Below are positions 27,825 through 37,027 of a stretch of DNA of 64,000 nucleotides, piece by piece. How positions within the stretch are numbered: the first letter of the stretch is position 1; the number at the start of each line of letters is the position of its first letter. The stretch comes from Pseudodesulfovibrio tunisiensis (lineage in GTDB: Bacteria; Desulfobacterota; Desulfovibrionia; Desulfovibrionales; Desulfovibrionaceae): the NCBI RefSeq assembly GCF_022809775.1, contig NZ_CP094380.1:620001-684000 (forward strand), in the 5' to 3' direction. A program made the position numbers and the translations under genes. Below the pieces are notes generated by a model, which was given only the letters and a program-made list of their open reading frames with translations, did not search any database and was not told the DNA's origin.

Positions 27825-28529
27825 ATGCGGAGTGGCGCTTGGAGAAAATGGTTGCTGATAGGGAGCATCCTTGCCCTTGTTGCCGCATATTTCGTGTTTG
27901 ATCTTGGTCAGTATTTTTCTCTGGAACATCTCAAGGCGTCTCGCGGGCGACTTCTGGAATCCCACGCTCAGCATCGATTCGCGTTCATTGCCGGGTATTT
28001 TCTGCTGTATGTCGCGATGACAGCTCTGGCATTGCCTGTTGCCGGAATTCTGACTCTGGCTGGTGGCGCACTGTTCGGATTCTGGACAGGGGCGATCGTG
28101 GTTTCCTTTGCCAGCAGCATGGGCGCCGCGATTGCCTTTGTCGTTGCCCGGTTTCTGTTGCGGGACTGGGTGCAGAATCGTTTCGGCGAGCGGCTTCGCA
28201 AGGTGAATCAGGGGATCGAGCGGGATGGTGCGTTCTATCTGTTCACGATTCGTCTCATTCCGGTTTTTCCGTTTTTCGTGGTCAATACGGTCATGGCCCT
28301 GACTCCTCTTCGGTTGAGGACCTATTATTGGGTCTCTCAGGTGGGCATGCTTCCGGCCACGCTGGTGTTCGTGAATGCGGGCAGGGAACTTGGCAGGCTG
28401 GAATCCCTTTCCGGCATTCTGTCGCCCGGTTTTCTTTTTTCCTTTGCCTTGCTGGGCCTTTTTCCTCTGACCATGAGAAAAGGGCTGGAATGGTTTCGAA
28501 AGAAGCGGGGGACGCATGGCGACGTATGA
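27825..28529 (+). CDS. TVP38/TMEM64 (VTT-domain) membrane protein
   Basis: A 234-residue polytopic membrane protein with the VTT/SNARE-associated domain. Conserved blocks are LALPVAGILTLAGGALFGFWTG and FLFTIRLIPVFPFFVVNTVM with nearby Arg and Gly-rich re-entrant segments. VTT proteins include phospholipid scramblases and DedA relatives. The last 14 bp overlap the next gene, a flavoprotein disulfide reductase, a pairing that recurs in several bacteria. Confidence 0.88.
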   Translation: MRSGAWRKWLLIGSILALVAAYFVFDLGQYFSLEHLKASRGRLLESHAQHRFAFIAGYFLLYVAMTALALPVAGILTLAGGALFGFWTGAIVVSFASSMGAAIAFVVARFLLRDWVQNRFGERLRKVNQGIERDGAFYLFTIRLIPVFPFFVVNTVMALTPLRLRTYYWVSQVGMLPATLVFVNAGRELGRLESLSGILSPGFLFSFALLGLFPLTMRKGLEWFRKKRGTHGDV

Positions 28530-29967
28530 TTATGATATCGGCATCATCGGTGGGGGCGCGGCCGGGTTGACCGTGGCTGCGGGGGCCGCCCAGCTCGGAC
28601 TTTCCACATTGCTTGTCGAGCGGGAGCCCAATCTCGGCGGGGATTGCCTGCACCATGGATGCGTGCCGAGCAAGACGTTGATCAGGACCGCTTCGGTGTA
28701 CCATGCCATGCGCAACGCCGGGCAATACGGTTTGCCCGAAGCTGCCGTGCCGCCCGTGGATTTTCGGACTGTCGCCCGGCACATACGCGGAGTGATCGGC
28801 TCCATTCAGGCGCATGATTCCGAAGAGCGGTTCTGCGGTCTTGGTGCCAGAGTTTTGTTCGGTGAAGCCGAATTCGAGGATGAACATGTCGTGCGTTGCG
28901 ACGGCAAACGGATTTCCGCAAGATTCTGGGTACTGGCGACCGGTTCCTCTCCAGCCATTCCGTCCTTTTCTGGTCTGGACGGGGTCGATTGTCTGACCAA
29001 CAGGAATTTGTTCGATTTGAAGGAATTGCCCGCTTCCATGCTGATTCTTGGCGGCGGGCCAGTGGGATGCGAAATGGCGCAGGCTTTTCAGCGCCTCGGG
29101 TGCCAGATTGCCGTGGTGCAGCGAGGCCCTCGGATTTTGAAGAATGATGATGCGGACATGGTTCGCGTGGTCATGGACGCCATGAAGCGCGAGGGCGTGC
29201 GGTTCGAACTGAATGCGACTCCCCGAAGCGTGCGCAAGAGGAATGGTCGCTACGAACTGGAATGTGAACGGGACGGGGAAACATTTGTCCTGAATGCGGA
29301 TGCGCTTCTTGTCGCGACCGGAAGAACGCCCAATGTTGCGGGCTTGCGACTGAAAAACGCCGGAGTGGAATGCGGACCGCGCGGCATTGTCGTGGATGAA
29401 CGGCTGAGGACTTCGCAGAAACACATTTTCGCGGCCGGGGATGTTCTCGGCAAGTATCTTTTCACGCATGCCGCCGGATACGAGGGAGGCATCGTCATTT
29501 CCAACGCCGTGTTTCGACTTCCCCGAAAGGTGGATTACACGTGGATGCCTTGGTGCACCTATACTGAACCGGAACTGGCGAGCATCGGCATGAACGAGGA
29601 GCGCGCCTCCCGGGCCGGAGTGGAGCATGTGGTGTGGGAGGAGCCCTTCTCCGCCAATGATCGTGCTCTTGCCGAAGGGCAGTCCGAAGGCAGGATCAAG
29701 CTGGTTCTCGATCGGCGGGAAAAGCCGCTTGGCGTGCAGATTGCGGGGCCGCACGCCGGGGAGGTCATGGGAGAATGGATCAGTGCACTCAATGCCGGCA
29801 CCGGGCTTTCCACGTTGGCTTCCGCTGTGCATCCGTATCCCACGGTCTGCGAGATCAACAAGCGGGTGGCGGGCAGAGTGCTTGCGTCAAAACTGTTTTC
29901 CGACAAGGTGAAGAAGGCATTGGGGTTCCTTTTCGATTACAAGGGGCGGGCCTGTACCCTTGATTAA
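28516..29967 (+). CDS. Mercuric-reductase-like FAD disulfide oxidoreductase
   Basis: A 483-residue flavoprotein of the class I pyridine nucleotide-disulfide family. It has FAD-binding [13 protein letters not shown], redox-active Cys44 and Cys49 ([15 protein letters not shown]), NAD(P)-binding [14 protein letters not shown] and the second FAD motif IFAAGDV. At the dimer interface the usual His-x-His-Pro-Thr of lipoamide dehydrogenase is [12 protein letters not shown], so it is not a standard Lpd; the MerA metal-binding vicinal Cys at the C-terminus is also absent. The real substrate is unknown. Overlap with the VTT gene suggests a joint role. Confidence 0.85.
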   Translation: MATYDYDIGIIGGGAAGLTVAAGAAQLGLSTLLVEREPNLGGDCLHHGCVPSKTLIRTASVYHAMRNAGQYGLPEAAVPPVDFRTVARHIRGVIGSIQAHDSEERFCGLGARVLFGEAEFEDEHVVRCDGKRISARFWVLATGSSPAIPSFSGLDGVDCLTNRNLFDLKELPASMLILGGGPVGCEMAQAFQRLGCQIAVVQRGPRILKNDDADMVRVVMDAMKREGVRFELNATPRSVRKRNGRYELECERDGETFVLNADALLVATGRTPNVAGLRLKNAGVECGPRGIVVDERLRTSQKHIFAAGDVLGKYLFTHAAGYEGGIVISNAVFRLPRKVDYTWMPWCTYTEPELASIGMNEERASRAGVEHVVWEEPFSANDRALAEGQSEGRIKLVLDRREKPLGVQIAGPHAGEVMGEWISALNAGTGLSTLASAVHPYPTVCEINKRVAGRVLASKLFSDKVKKALGFLFDYKGRACTLD

Positions 29968-30020
29968 TGGGGCGAAGCAGTATAAGGAACCCACTTTCCC
30001 AACACTATAGGAGTGAAAAC

Positions 30021-30503
30021 GTGGGCGATCCGAACCGTTACAAGAAGATGTTCCCGGTCTCCTGGGAACAGTTGCATCGAGACTGCAGGGCGCTTTCCTG
30101 GCGTCTTGTGGAAAAAGGACCCTGGAAGGGCATTGTCGCCATCACGCGCGGGGGCATGGTTCCTGCCGCGATCATTGCCAGGGAACTGGATATCCATCTC
30201 ATCGACACCATCTGTCTTTCCAGCTACGACTGGCAGAGCCAGGGCAGTGCCACGATCCTCAAGCAGGTGGAGAACAACGGGGAAGGGTGGCTGCTCATCG
30301 ATGACCTCGTGGATACCGGCAAAACGGCCCAGATCGCCCGGGACATGGTGCCTGGTGCGCATTTTGCCACGGTGTATGCCAAGCCCGAAGGGCGCCCCAA
30401 GGTCGACACCTTCATTACCGAGGTCAGTCAGGATACCTGGATTCTGTTTCCCTGGGACGCGGAACCTCAGCCGGTACAGCCCATCATCCAGGTGAACAGC
30501 TAG
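30021..30503 (+). CDS. gpt: Xanthine-guanine phosphoribosyltransferase
   Basis: A 160-residue purine salvage enzyme that joins PRPP with guanine, xanthine or hypoxanthine. The start is the GTG at 30021 ([21 protein letters not shown]), behind AGGAG; the longer in-frame ATG at 29967 is not supported by the family. Landmarks are [21 protein letters not shown] and the PRPP loop [14 protein letters not shown]. It sits ahead of a nucleoside-type ABC importer, which makes a salvage unit. Confidence 0.92.
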   Translation: MGDPNRYKKMFPVSWEQLHRDCRALSWRLVEKGPWKGIVAITRGGMVPAAIIARELDIHLIDTICLSSYDWQSQGSATILKQVENNGEGWLLIDDLVDTGKTAQIARDMVPGAHFATVYAKPEGRPKVDTFITEVSQDTWILFPWDAEPQPVQPIIQVNS

Positions 30504-30553
30504 ATAATCGAAAAAAAATAGGTTAGGTATTACCGCCTGTTCAACCATGTGCG

Positions 30554-30587
30554 CCAGCAATGGGTGTTGCCCTATACGCATTGCTGG
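30554..30587 (+). other. Hairpin in the leader of the BMP-type transporter operon
   Basis: A 9-bp perfect stem CCAGCAATG/CATTGCTGG with a 16-nt loop lies 38 bp ahead of the substrate-binding protein gene. There is no T run, so it is not an intrinsic terminator. It does not match the purine riboswitch consensus; it could be an operator or an mRNA stabiliser. Confidence 0.4.
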
Positions 30588-30625
30588 GCTATTGGCATTT
30601 GATACTATAATCAGGGAGAGGACCC

Positions 30626-31762
30626 ATGAAAAAGGTAATGAGACTGCTCACAGTGTTTGCCGCATGCTCGGCGTTGATGTTCTCGCTCTTTGCCTGCAGC
30701 AACGAGGCTCCGGAAAAGAAAGCTGCTGAAGAGCCCAGGAAGGCCGAGACCCCGGCCGAGGAAGTCAAGACCGTCAAGGCCGGATTCGTCTACGTTTCCC
30801 CCATTGGCGACGCGGGCTACTCCTATGCTCATGATCAGGGCCGCAAGGCCGTGGATGCCCTTGACTGGGCGACCACCGCTTTTGTCGAGTCCGTGCCCGA
30901 AGGTGCCGACTCCGAACGCGTCATCCGCAACATGGCCCAGAAGGGTTTCGATGTGATTTTCGCCACCAGCTTCGGCTACATGGATCCCATGATCAAGGTG
31001 GCCAAGGAATTTCCCGATACCAAGTTCATGCACTGCTCCGGCTTCAAGAAGAGCGCGAACATGAGCAACTACTTCGGCCGCATCTATCAGGCCCGGTATC
31101 TGACCGGCATGGTGGCCGGAGCCATGACCAAGAGCGGCAAGATCGGTTATGCCGCTGCCTTCCCGATTCCCGAAGTCATTCGTGGCATCAACGCCTTCAC
31201 CCGCGGTGTGCGCGAGACCAATCCCGGCGCGGAAGTGCGCGTTGTCTGGACCAAGACCTGGTACGATCCGGCTCTGGAAAAGGACGCCGCCAAGAGCCTG
31301 CTTGATGCCGGTTGTGACGTGATCGCCCAGCATCAGGACTCTCCGGCTCCGCAGGAAGCCGCGCAGGAAGCGGGTGCCTACTGCATCGGCTACAACTCCG
31401 ACATGTCCTCCTTCGCCCCCAAGGCGCATCTGACCGCCGCCATCTGGAGCTGGGCTCCCAAGTATGTCGAGACTGTCGAGGCCGTGCGCAACGGCACCTG
31501 GGAAGGCAACCAGTCCACGTGGTGGGGCATTGATACCGGCGTTGTGGATATCGCTCCCTACGGCCCCATGGTTCCCGAGGACGTGAAGCAGGTTGTCGAC
31601 GCCAGGAAGGCCGAACTCATGAAGGGCGACGATCTCGTTTTTGCCGGTCCGGTCAAGGATCAGAACGGCGAAGTCAAGATTCCCGAAGGCCAGACCCCGA
31701 CCGATGAAGAGCTTCTCGGTATGGACTGGTTTGTTGAAGGCGTTGTCGGTACCACCAAATAA
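30626..31762 (+). CDS. BMP-family ABC transporter substrate-binding lipoprotein
   Basis: A 378-residue lipoprotein; the signal ends in the lipobox SLFAC with Cys at about residue 24, followed by a charged linker and the BMP/PnrA fold from AGFVYVSPIGDAGYSYAHDQGRK. BMP proteins (PnrA, Med) bind purine nucleosides for ABC import. Downstream are two permease genes and an ATPase of the matching class, and gpt lies upstream. Ligand specificity is inferred from the family. Confidence 0.9.
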   Translation: MKKVMRLLTVFAACSALMFSLFACSNEAPEKKAAEEPRKAETPAEEVKTVKAGFVYVSPIGDAGYSYAHDQGRKAVDALDWATTAFVESVPEGADSERVIRNMAQKGFDVIFATSFGYMDPMIKVAKEFPDTKFMHCSGFKKSANMSNYFGRIYQARYLTGMVAGAMTKSGKIGYAAAFPIPEVIRGINAFTRGVRETNPGAEVRVVWTKTWYDPALEKDAAKSLLDAGCDVIAQHQDSPAPQEAAQEAGAYCIGYNSDMSSFAPKAHLTAAIWSWAPKYVETVEAVRNGTWEGNQSTWWGIDTGVVDIAPYGPMVPEDVKQVVDARKAELMKGDDLVFAGPVKDQNGEVKIPEGQTPTDEELLGMDWFVEGVVGTTK

Positions 31763-31773
31763 CCCTTTGGAAC

Positions 31774-32834
31774 ATGCCGTTTAAAATTCGTAAACGCGAT
31801 GAACCCTGGAAGTGGGGCGCCCTGGTTATTTTCCTGGGCGCCCTGCTCTTTCCCTCGCTGTCAGCTCCATGCTGCTTTCCATGCAGGGGAAAAGCGCGAT
31901 TCAGGGATTGATCATCCTCTGGCAGGGGTGTTTCGGCTCTTCCTACGCAGTGCAGAGCGCCCTGCTCAAATCCATACCGCTTTTCCTGTGCTCCCTCGGC
32001 GTTGCCGTGGCCTTCCGGATGCAGATATGGAATATCGGCGCGGAAGGGCAATTTGCCTTGGGGGCTATCGGTGCGACCTGGATGGCCCTGTCTTTTCCGG
32101 ACCTGCCCCGGTTCGTGCTGTTGCCCATGATGTTTTTCATGGCCATGATCTTCGGCGCGTTCTGGGCGTTTCTTCCGGCCATTCTCAAGCTCAAGCTCAG
32201 GGTGAACGAAATCATTTCGTCCCTGATGCTCAACTATATCGCCATCCTGATTCTGGACTATCTCGTGTTCGGCGTGTGGAAGGACCCGGCGAGTTTCGGC
32301 TTTCCCATGACCCGCGAGTTTCCCGAAGGCGCTATCATCCCCCGCATCGGCGCATCCAACGTGCATTGGGGCTTGGCTTTTTGCGTGGTGGTGGGCTTCG
32401 GCCTCTGGGCCTTCATGCGCTACACCCGGCTCGGCTACGAACTCAAGGCCAGCGGCGAGGGCGCACGCGTGGCCCGGTATGCCAAGATTCGCTACGGCGC
32501 ACTGGTCATTCTGGTCATGTGCATGTCCGGCGGGTTTGCCGGATGGGCCGGATGCGTGGAAACCTCGGCCGTGCTCAATCGGTTGCAGCCCAGCCTGATG
32601 GTGGGCTACGGATTTACCGCGATCGTGGTTGCCTGGCTTGCCCGGCTCGAACCCCTGAATATTGCGTTCGCCTCGTTTCTGCTTGCCTGCCTGCGTGTGG
32701 GCGTGGAAAACATGCAGCTCGAGTTGCAGATTCCCGAGGCGTACGGAAAGATTCTGGAAGGACTCATTCTGCTGTCCGTTCTGGCGGGCCAGTTCTTCCT
32801 GACTCACAAACTGGAGAAAAGGAACAGGCCGTAA
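31774..32834 (+). CDS. BMP-class ABC transporter permease 1 (apparent one-base frameshift near the 5' end)
   Basis: First membrane subunit of the nucleoside-type importer (BPD_transp_2 fold, RbsC/LivH-like). From 31774 the frame reads MPFKIRKRDEPWKWGALVIF and GALLF, a natural-looking N-terminus 11 bp behind the previous stop. It then runs into a stop; the rest of the protein (LAVSSMLLSMQGK, GAEGQFALGAIGATW, RVNEIISSLMLNYIA, GYGFTAIVVAW) is in another frame. Adding one T to the TTT at 31849-31851 joins them as GALLFSLAVSS. Without a shift, translation would need GTG 31812 or ATG 31869. The gene may be inactive, or it may be a sequence error. Confidence 0.8.
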
Positions 32835-32853
32835 GCGCGGTCCGGAAGAGACC

Positions 32854-33771
32854 ATGACAGAATTCATCGTATTGCTGCTTGCTGCCACGGTGCAGTCCGG
32901 CACCCCGATTCTCTATGCCACCCTGGGCGAGATCATGACCGAGAAGGGCGGTGTGCTCAACCTCGGCGTGGAAGGCATGATGAGCGTGGCCGCACTGGCC
33001 GCGTTCTGGTTCAGCATGGCCACGGGATCACCCTGGATCGGTTTTCTGGCCGGAGGCGTTGCCGGGATGCTCATGGGCGGCCTGCATGCCTTCGTGTGCG
33101 TTACCTGCCTCGGCAATCAGGTCGTGTCCGGCCTTGCCCTGACCATTCTGGGACTGGGCATCACCAACTTTCTCGGCGTGCCCTATGTCGGGCTGCCCGC
33201 TCCGGGATTCTATCCTTTCGAGCTGCCCGTGCTGTCCTCCATACCGCTTCTCGGGGACATCTTCTTCAAGCATGACGCGCTGGTGTACATCTCCTTCATC
33301 ATCCCGTTCATTTTCTGGTTCTTCTTCAAGCGGACCAGCATGGGCATGCATGTGACCGCCACCGGAGAAATGCCGGCCGCGGCCGCTGCGGTTGGACTCA
33401 AGCCCATCCGGCTTCGCTATTTCGCGGTCATGTGCGGCGGATTCCTCATCGGCCTCGGCGGCGCGTATCTTTCCCTTGCCTACACGCACTTGTGGACCAA
33501 TGGTCTGTCCGGCGGTCGCGGTTGGATCGCCGTTGCTCTGGTCATTTTCGCGTTCTGGCGGCCCGGCCGTGCCGTGGCCGGTGCCTATCTGTTCGGCGGA
33601 GTCATGGCGTTTCAGCTTCGACTTCAGGCCATGGGAACGCATCTGCCGTCCTCCCTGCTGCTGATGCTGCCGTACGCCCTGACCATTCTTGTCCTGATTT
33701 TTTCGGCCTGGCGCGGGAGCCGCATTGATGCCCCGGCCGCCCTTGGCACCAACATCGAGCCGGAGGGATAG
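32854..33771 (+). CDS. BMP-class ABC transporter permease 2
   Basis: A 305-residue polytopic membrane subunit of the same importer. It begins MTEFIVLLLAATVQSGTPIL and has the family landmarks GEIMTEKGGVLNLGVEGMM, LGNQVVSGLALTILGLGITN and GMHVTATGEMPAAAAAVGL, the cytoplasmic loop that contacts the ATPase. It lies 19 bp behind permease 1 and 3 bp ahead of the ATPase gene. Confidence 0.92.
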   Translation: MTEFIVLLLAATVQSGTPILYATLGEIMTEKGGVLNLGVEGMMSVAALAAFWFSMATGSPWIGFLAGGVAGMLMGGLHAFVCVTCLGNQVVSGLALTILGLGITNFLGVPYVGLPAPGFYPFELPVLSSIPLLGDIFFKHDALVYISFIIPFIFWFFFKRTSMGMHVTATGEMPAAAAAVGLKPIRLRYFAVMCGGFLIGLGGAYLSLAYTHLWTNGLSGGRGWIAVALVIFAFWRPGRAVAGAYLFGGVMAFQLRLQAMGTHLPSSLLLMLPYALTILVLIFSAWRGSRIDAPAALGTNIEPEG

Positions 33772-33774
33772 GCC

Positions 33775-35313
33775 ATGTCGGAATTGAGTTTTGTTCGCCC
33801 GGAACAGGTCCGGGCCCTGCCCGAGGGGACCAGACCGCTGGTCAGTCTCAAGGGAATCACCAAGCGATTCGGCAAGGTGATTGCCAATGACTCCATCAAT
33901 CTGAACATCTATCCCGGCCGCATCAAGGCTCTGCTCGGCGAAAACGGCGCAGGCAAGTCCACCATGATGAGCATGCTGGCCGGGCGGTACAAGCCTGATG
34001 AAGGCGTGATCGAAGTGGATGACAAGCCTGTCAACTTCACGTCTTCGCGTGATGCCATCGAGGCTGGAATCGGCATGGTCTACCAGCATTTCATGCTGGT
34101 CGAGTCCATGACCGTGGCCGAGAACGTGCTGCTCGGACAGGAAGGCGGAGTTTTCATCAAGCCGAAGGAGATGCGCAAGACCGTGGCCGATCTGGCCGTG
34201 AAATACGGTCTGGACATTGATCCCGCAGCCCGTGTCTGCGATCTTTCCATGGGGGAGAAGCAGCGCGTGGAGATTCTCAAGCTCCTGTATCGCGAGAGTC
34301 GCATTCTGATTTTTGACGAACCAACGGCCGTGCTCACCCCGGACGAGGCTTCCCGGCTCTTTGACGCGCTGTGGCTGATGTCCGAACAGGGCAAGGCCAT
34401 CGTGTTCATCAGCCACAAGCTGGAAGAGGTCATTGCGCTGGCTGACGAAATCGCCATACTCAGGCGCGGCAGGATCGAAGGGGAGCTTGATCCTTCCGTT
34501 ATCGAGTCCAAGGCCGACCTTGCCTCGCGCATGGTGGGCAAGGAAGTGCTGCTGGAGGTGGACCGTGAGCCCATGGATCCCGGCCAGACCGTTCTGGAAA
34601 TCCGCAGCATGACGGGTCTGGGCCTGCACGAAGTGACGCTGGATGTGCGTCGCGGCGAGGTGCTCGCCATCGTCGGTGTTGCGGGCAATGGGCAGAAAGC
34701 CCTTGTCGAAGCGGTCACGGGCATGCGAAAGCCTCCTGTGGACACCGTGTTCATCATGGGGCACCCGTGGCGAAAGTTTTTTGCGGAATCCACCTGGAAC
34801 AGGTCCATGTGCTACGTGCCCGAGGACCGGCTCGGCCTGGCTTCGCTCAGGAACGAGAATCTGGTGGACAACCTGCTGCTGACCACGCGCAAGGGGTTTG
34901 CCAAGGGACCATGGCTCGACAAGAAGCGTGCGGCTCGCAATGCCGAATCGCTTATCGAGGAATACGATATCAGGCCGGGCAACATTCATGCTCTGGCCTG
35001 GCAGCTTTCGGGCGGCAATCTGCAAAAGGCCGTGCTTGCCCGCGAACTTTACCGTGAACCGCGTTTGCTGGTCGCTGAACAGCCCACTCAGGGACTGGAC
35101 ATATCAGCAACCGAGGAAGTCTGGAAACGGCTTCTGGAAGCGCGAAAAATGGCCGGTATCCTGTTGGTCACGGGCGACCTGAACGAGGCGCTCCAACTGG
35201 CGGACCGCATCGCCGTGATCTACCGGGGCCGGATTTTGGGAATGCTGCCTACGAGTGATGACGACACCCCGGGCAAGATCGGCCCGCTCATGGCAGGAGT
35301 CGTGTCCGAGTAG
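33775..35313 (+). CDS. Nucleoside-type ABC transporter ATP-binding protein (two NBDs)
   Basis: A 512-residue tandem ATPase, the sugar/nucleoside type (RbsA/YufO-like). The first domain has Walker A LLGENGAGKSTMMSML, signature LSMGEKQRVEIL and Walker B ILIFDEPTAVL. The second has a degenerate Walker A (GVAGNGQKALVEAV), signature LSGGNLQKAVLAREL and LLVAEQPTQGLD; such asymmetry is normal in the family. It completes the bmp-permease-permease-ATPase operon. Confidence 0.92.
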   Translation: MSELSFVRPEQVRALPEGTRPLVSLKGITKRFGKVIANDSINLNIYPGRIKALLGENGAGKSTMMSMLAGRYKPDEGVIEVDDKPVNFTSSRDAIEAGIGMVYQHFMLVESMTVAENVLLGQEGGVFIKPKEMRKTVADLAVKYGLDIDPAARVCDLSMGEKQRVEILKLLYRESRILIFDEPTAVLTPDEASRLFDALWLMSEQGKAIVFISHKLEEVIALADEIAILRRGRIEGELDPSVIESKADLASRMVGKEVLLEVDREPMDPGQTVLEIRSMTGLGLHEVTLDVRRGEVLAIVGVAGNGQKALVEAVTGMRKPPVDTVFIMGHPWRKFFAESTWNRSMCYVPEDRLGLASLRNENLVDNLLLTTRKGFAKGPWLDKKRAARNAESLIEEYDIRPGNIHALAWQLSGGNLQKAVLARELYREPRLLVAEQPTQGLDISATEEVWKRLLEARKMAGILLVTGDLNEALQLADRIAVIYRGRILGMLPTSDDDTPGKIGPLMAGVVSE

Positions 35314-35327
35314 GCTTTTCGAGGTTG

Positions 35328-35346
35328 TCCCGGTACGCCGGGATTT
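35328..35346 (+). terminator. Weak hairpin after the ABC ATPase gene
   Basis: A 6-bp stem TCCCGG/CCGGGA with a TACG loop is followed by only three T. It may terminate weakly between the two transporter units. Confidence 0.3.
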
Positions 35347-35384
35347 GGGAGAGACTGGTTCTTACAATCACAAGGAGTTACGGA

Positions 35385-36146
35385 ATGAAACGGAATGTGT
35401 TCAAGTTGGTTACGCTCCTGGCTGCGGCCACTCTGATGGTCGCCTTTGTGGGTAATGCCTTTGCCGGTTCCGCTTGGGAAAAAATCAAGGAAAAGGGCGT
35501 GATGACCATTGGCAACAGCCCTGATTATCCCCCGTTCGAATTCATCGGCGATACTGGTGAGCGCACCGGTTTCGATATCGATCTGATGGACGCCCTGTCC
35601 AAGGAAATGGGCATCGAGGTTCGCTGGATGACCATGGACTTTGCCGCCATCGTTACCGCCGTGCAGAGCGGTCAGGCCGATATCGGCATGTCCGGCATGA
35701 GCGTTTCCGAAGAACGCCGCCAGCAGGTTGATTTTTCCGATCCCTATGTGGCCAGCGGTCAGGTCATCGTGACCCTGCCCGATTCCCCGGTCAAGAGTGC
35801 CGAAGACCTGAAGGGCAAGAAGATTGCGGTTCAGCTCGGCACCACCGGCGAACAGCAGGCCGACAAGATCGAAGGCGCTACCGTCGTGCGTCCCGAGACC
35901 TACAACATTGCTTTCATGATGCTGAAGAACAAGGCTGCGGATGCGGTCATCGCCGATCTGTCCGTTGCCGACGAATACGCCAAGCAGGGCATGTTCCAGC
36001 GTGCTGGCGAGCCGCTTTCCCTCGAGGAATTCGCCATCATCACCAAGAAGGGCAACAGCGACCTGCTTGAAGCGTTGAACAACGCCCTGAAGGCCGTGAA
36101 GGCCAGCGGCAAGTACGACGAAATCGTCAAGAAGTGGAACCTGTAA
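35385..36146 (+). CDS. Amino-acid ABC transporter substrate-binding protein
   Basis: A 253-residue periplasmic protein of the SBP_bac_3 family (polar amino acids). A signal peptide (KLVTLLAAATLMVAFVGNAFA) precedes the ligand domain, with MTIGNSPDYPPFEFIGDTG, GFDIDLMDALSKEMGI, ADIGMSGMSVSEERRQQVDF (ligand-binding Arg) and the hinge block KIAVQLGTTGEQQA. The ATG at 35385 follows AAGGAG. The partner permease is next; no ATPase gene follows. Confidence 0.92.
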   Translation: MKRNVFKLVTLLAAATLMVAFVGNAFAGSAWEKIKEKGVMTIGNSPDYPPFEFIGDTGERTGFDIDLMDALSKEMGIEVRWMTMDFAAIVTAVQSGQADIGMSGMSVSEERRQQVDFSDPYVASGQVIVTLPDSPVKSAEDLKGKKIAVQLGTTGEQQADKIEGATVVRPETYNIAFMMLKNKAADAVIADLSVADEYAKQGMFQRAGEPLSLEEFAIITKKGNSDLLEALNNALKAVKASGKYDEIVKKWNL

Positions 36147-36167
36147 GAGATATTGAACTTCATCAGT

Positions 36168-36197
36168 CGGGGGAACTGCGGTTCCCCCGGCGATTTT
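36168..36197 (+). terminator. Intercistronic terminator between binding protein and permease genes
   Basis: A 9-bp perfect stem (36168-36176 with 36181-36189, TGCG loop) is followed by GCGATTTTT. Such partial terminators are common after binding-protein genes and lower expression of the membrane subunit. Confidence 0.7.
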
Positions 36198-36213
36198 TCC
36201 AAGGAGACGGCGC

Positions 36214-36924
36214 GTGGATTTCGCCCTTGTATTCAAACATTACCAGATGATTCTCGACGGTGCGGTTGCCTCTCTCATGGTGACTTTCGGCGCGCTGTCC
36301 CTGGGACTCGTGCTCGGGACCGTCGCGGGAACGTGCCGCATCAGCCGGAGGTTCGCGGTCCGCGTCGCAGCCGATACCTACATCCAGATCATTCGCGGCA
36401 CTCCCATGCTGCTGCAGATTTATTTCTTCTATTTCGGCATCCCGCAGATTTACATGATGCTGACAGGTGATGGACTTTCCCCGAACCCGTTTCTGCTCGG
36501 CAGCATCGCGCTGGGCATCAACAGCGGTGCCTACAATGCGGAGATCGTCCGAGCCGGGATTCAGTCCATCAACCCGGGGCAGATGGAAGCCGCACGATGT
36601 TCCGGTCTGACCCATTTTCAGGCCATGGTCTTCGTGATTCTGCCGCAGGCCCTGAAGCGCATGATCCCGCCGTTCGGCAACGAGCTGGTGGTCCTGCTCA
36701 AGGACTCCTCCCTGCTGTCCATCATCGGCGTGGCCGAACTCATGTTCTCTGCCAAGGTGCTGGGCGCCAAGTATTACACCTATGTGCCGTTCCTCGTTGG
36801 CGTAGGTTGCATCTATCTGGTCATGACCTTCACTTTCTCCCGCTTCTTCAACTATCTGGAAGTCAGGATGGCGACCGGAAAGAATCGGGAAAAGGGCGGA
36901 CCGGCTGTGCTCGATCTCGGCTGA
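36214..36924 (+). CDS. Amino-acid ABC transporter permease
   Basis: A 236-residue HisM/GlnP-type membrane subunit. The conserved cytoplasmic EAA loop is MEAARCSGLTHFQAMVFVILPQAL and the start of the domain has YIQIIRGTPMLLQIYFFYFG. The start is GTG at 36214 after AAGGAG. It forms an importer with the preceding binding protein, but the ATP-binding subunit must be encoded elsewhere. Confidence 0.92.
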   Translation: MDFALVFKHYQMILDGAVASLMVTFGALSLGLVLGTVAGTCRISRRFAVRVAADTYIQIIRGTPMLLQIYFFYFGIPQIYMMLTGDGLSPNPFLLGSIALGINSGAYNAEIVRAGIQSINPGQMEAARCSGLTHFQAMVFVILPQALKRMIPPFGNELVVLLKDSSLLSIIGVAELMFSAKVLGAKYYTYVPFLVGVGCIYLVMTFTFSRFFNYLEVRMATGKNREKGGPAVLDLG

Positions 36925-36950
36925 TCGAGATTTGATTTTGCCTTTTCAAG

Positions 36951-36980
36951 GCCCCTGTCGCTGATGCGGCAGGGGCTTTT
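36951..36980 (+). terminator. Terminator after the amino-acid permease gene
   Basis: An 11-bp stem with one G-T wobble (36951-36961 with 36966-36976, TGAT loop) is followed by TTTT. Confidence 0.85.
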
Positions 36981-37027
36981 CTTATGCCGGGGGTTCCTGT
37001 ACGGTTCTGCCGACACAAGGAGTTGCC

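Noticed and set aside
30606..30611. TATAAT just ahead of the BMP lipoprotein gene as its -10 box
   Set aside because: Transcription would start inside or after the ribosome-binding site, only about 8 nt ahead of the ATG, and the -35 spacing is 19 or more.
30503..30625. Purine riboswitch ahead of the nucleoside importer
   Set aside because: The conserved core segments and the three-way junction of the purine aptamer are not present.
31799..32857. A 352-codon plus-strand frame overlapping permease 1
   Set aside because: The product is Arg/Pro/Gly-rich without membrane helices, whereas the other frame gives a normal permease.
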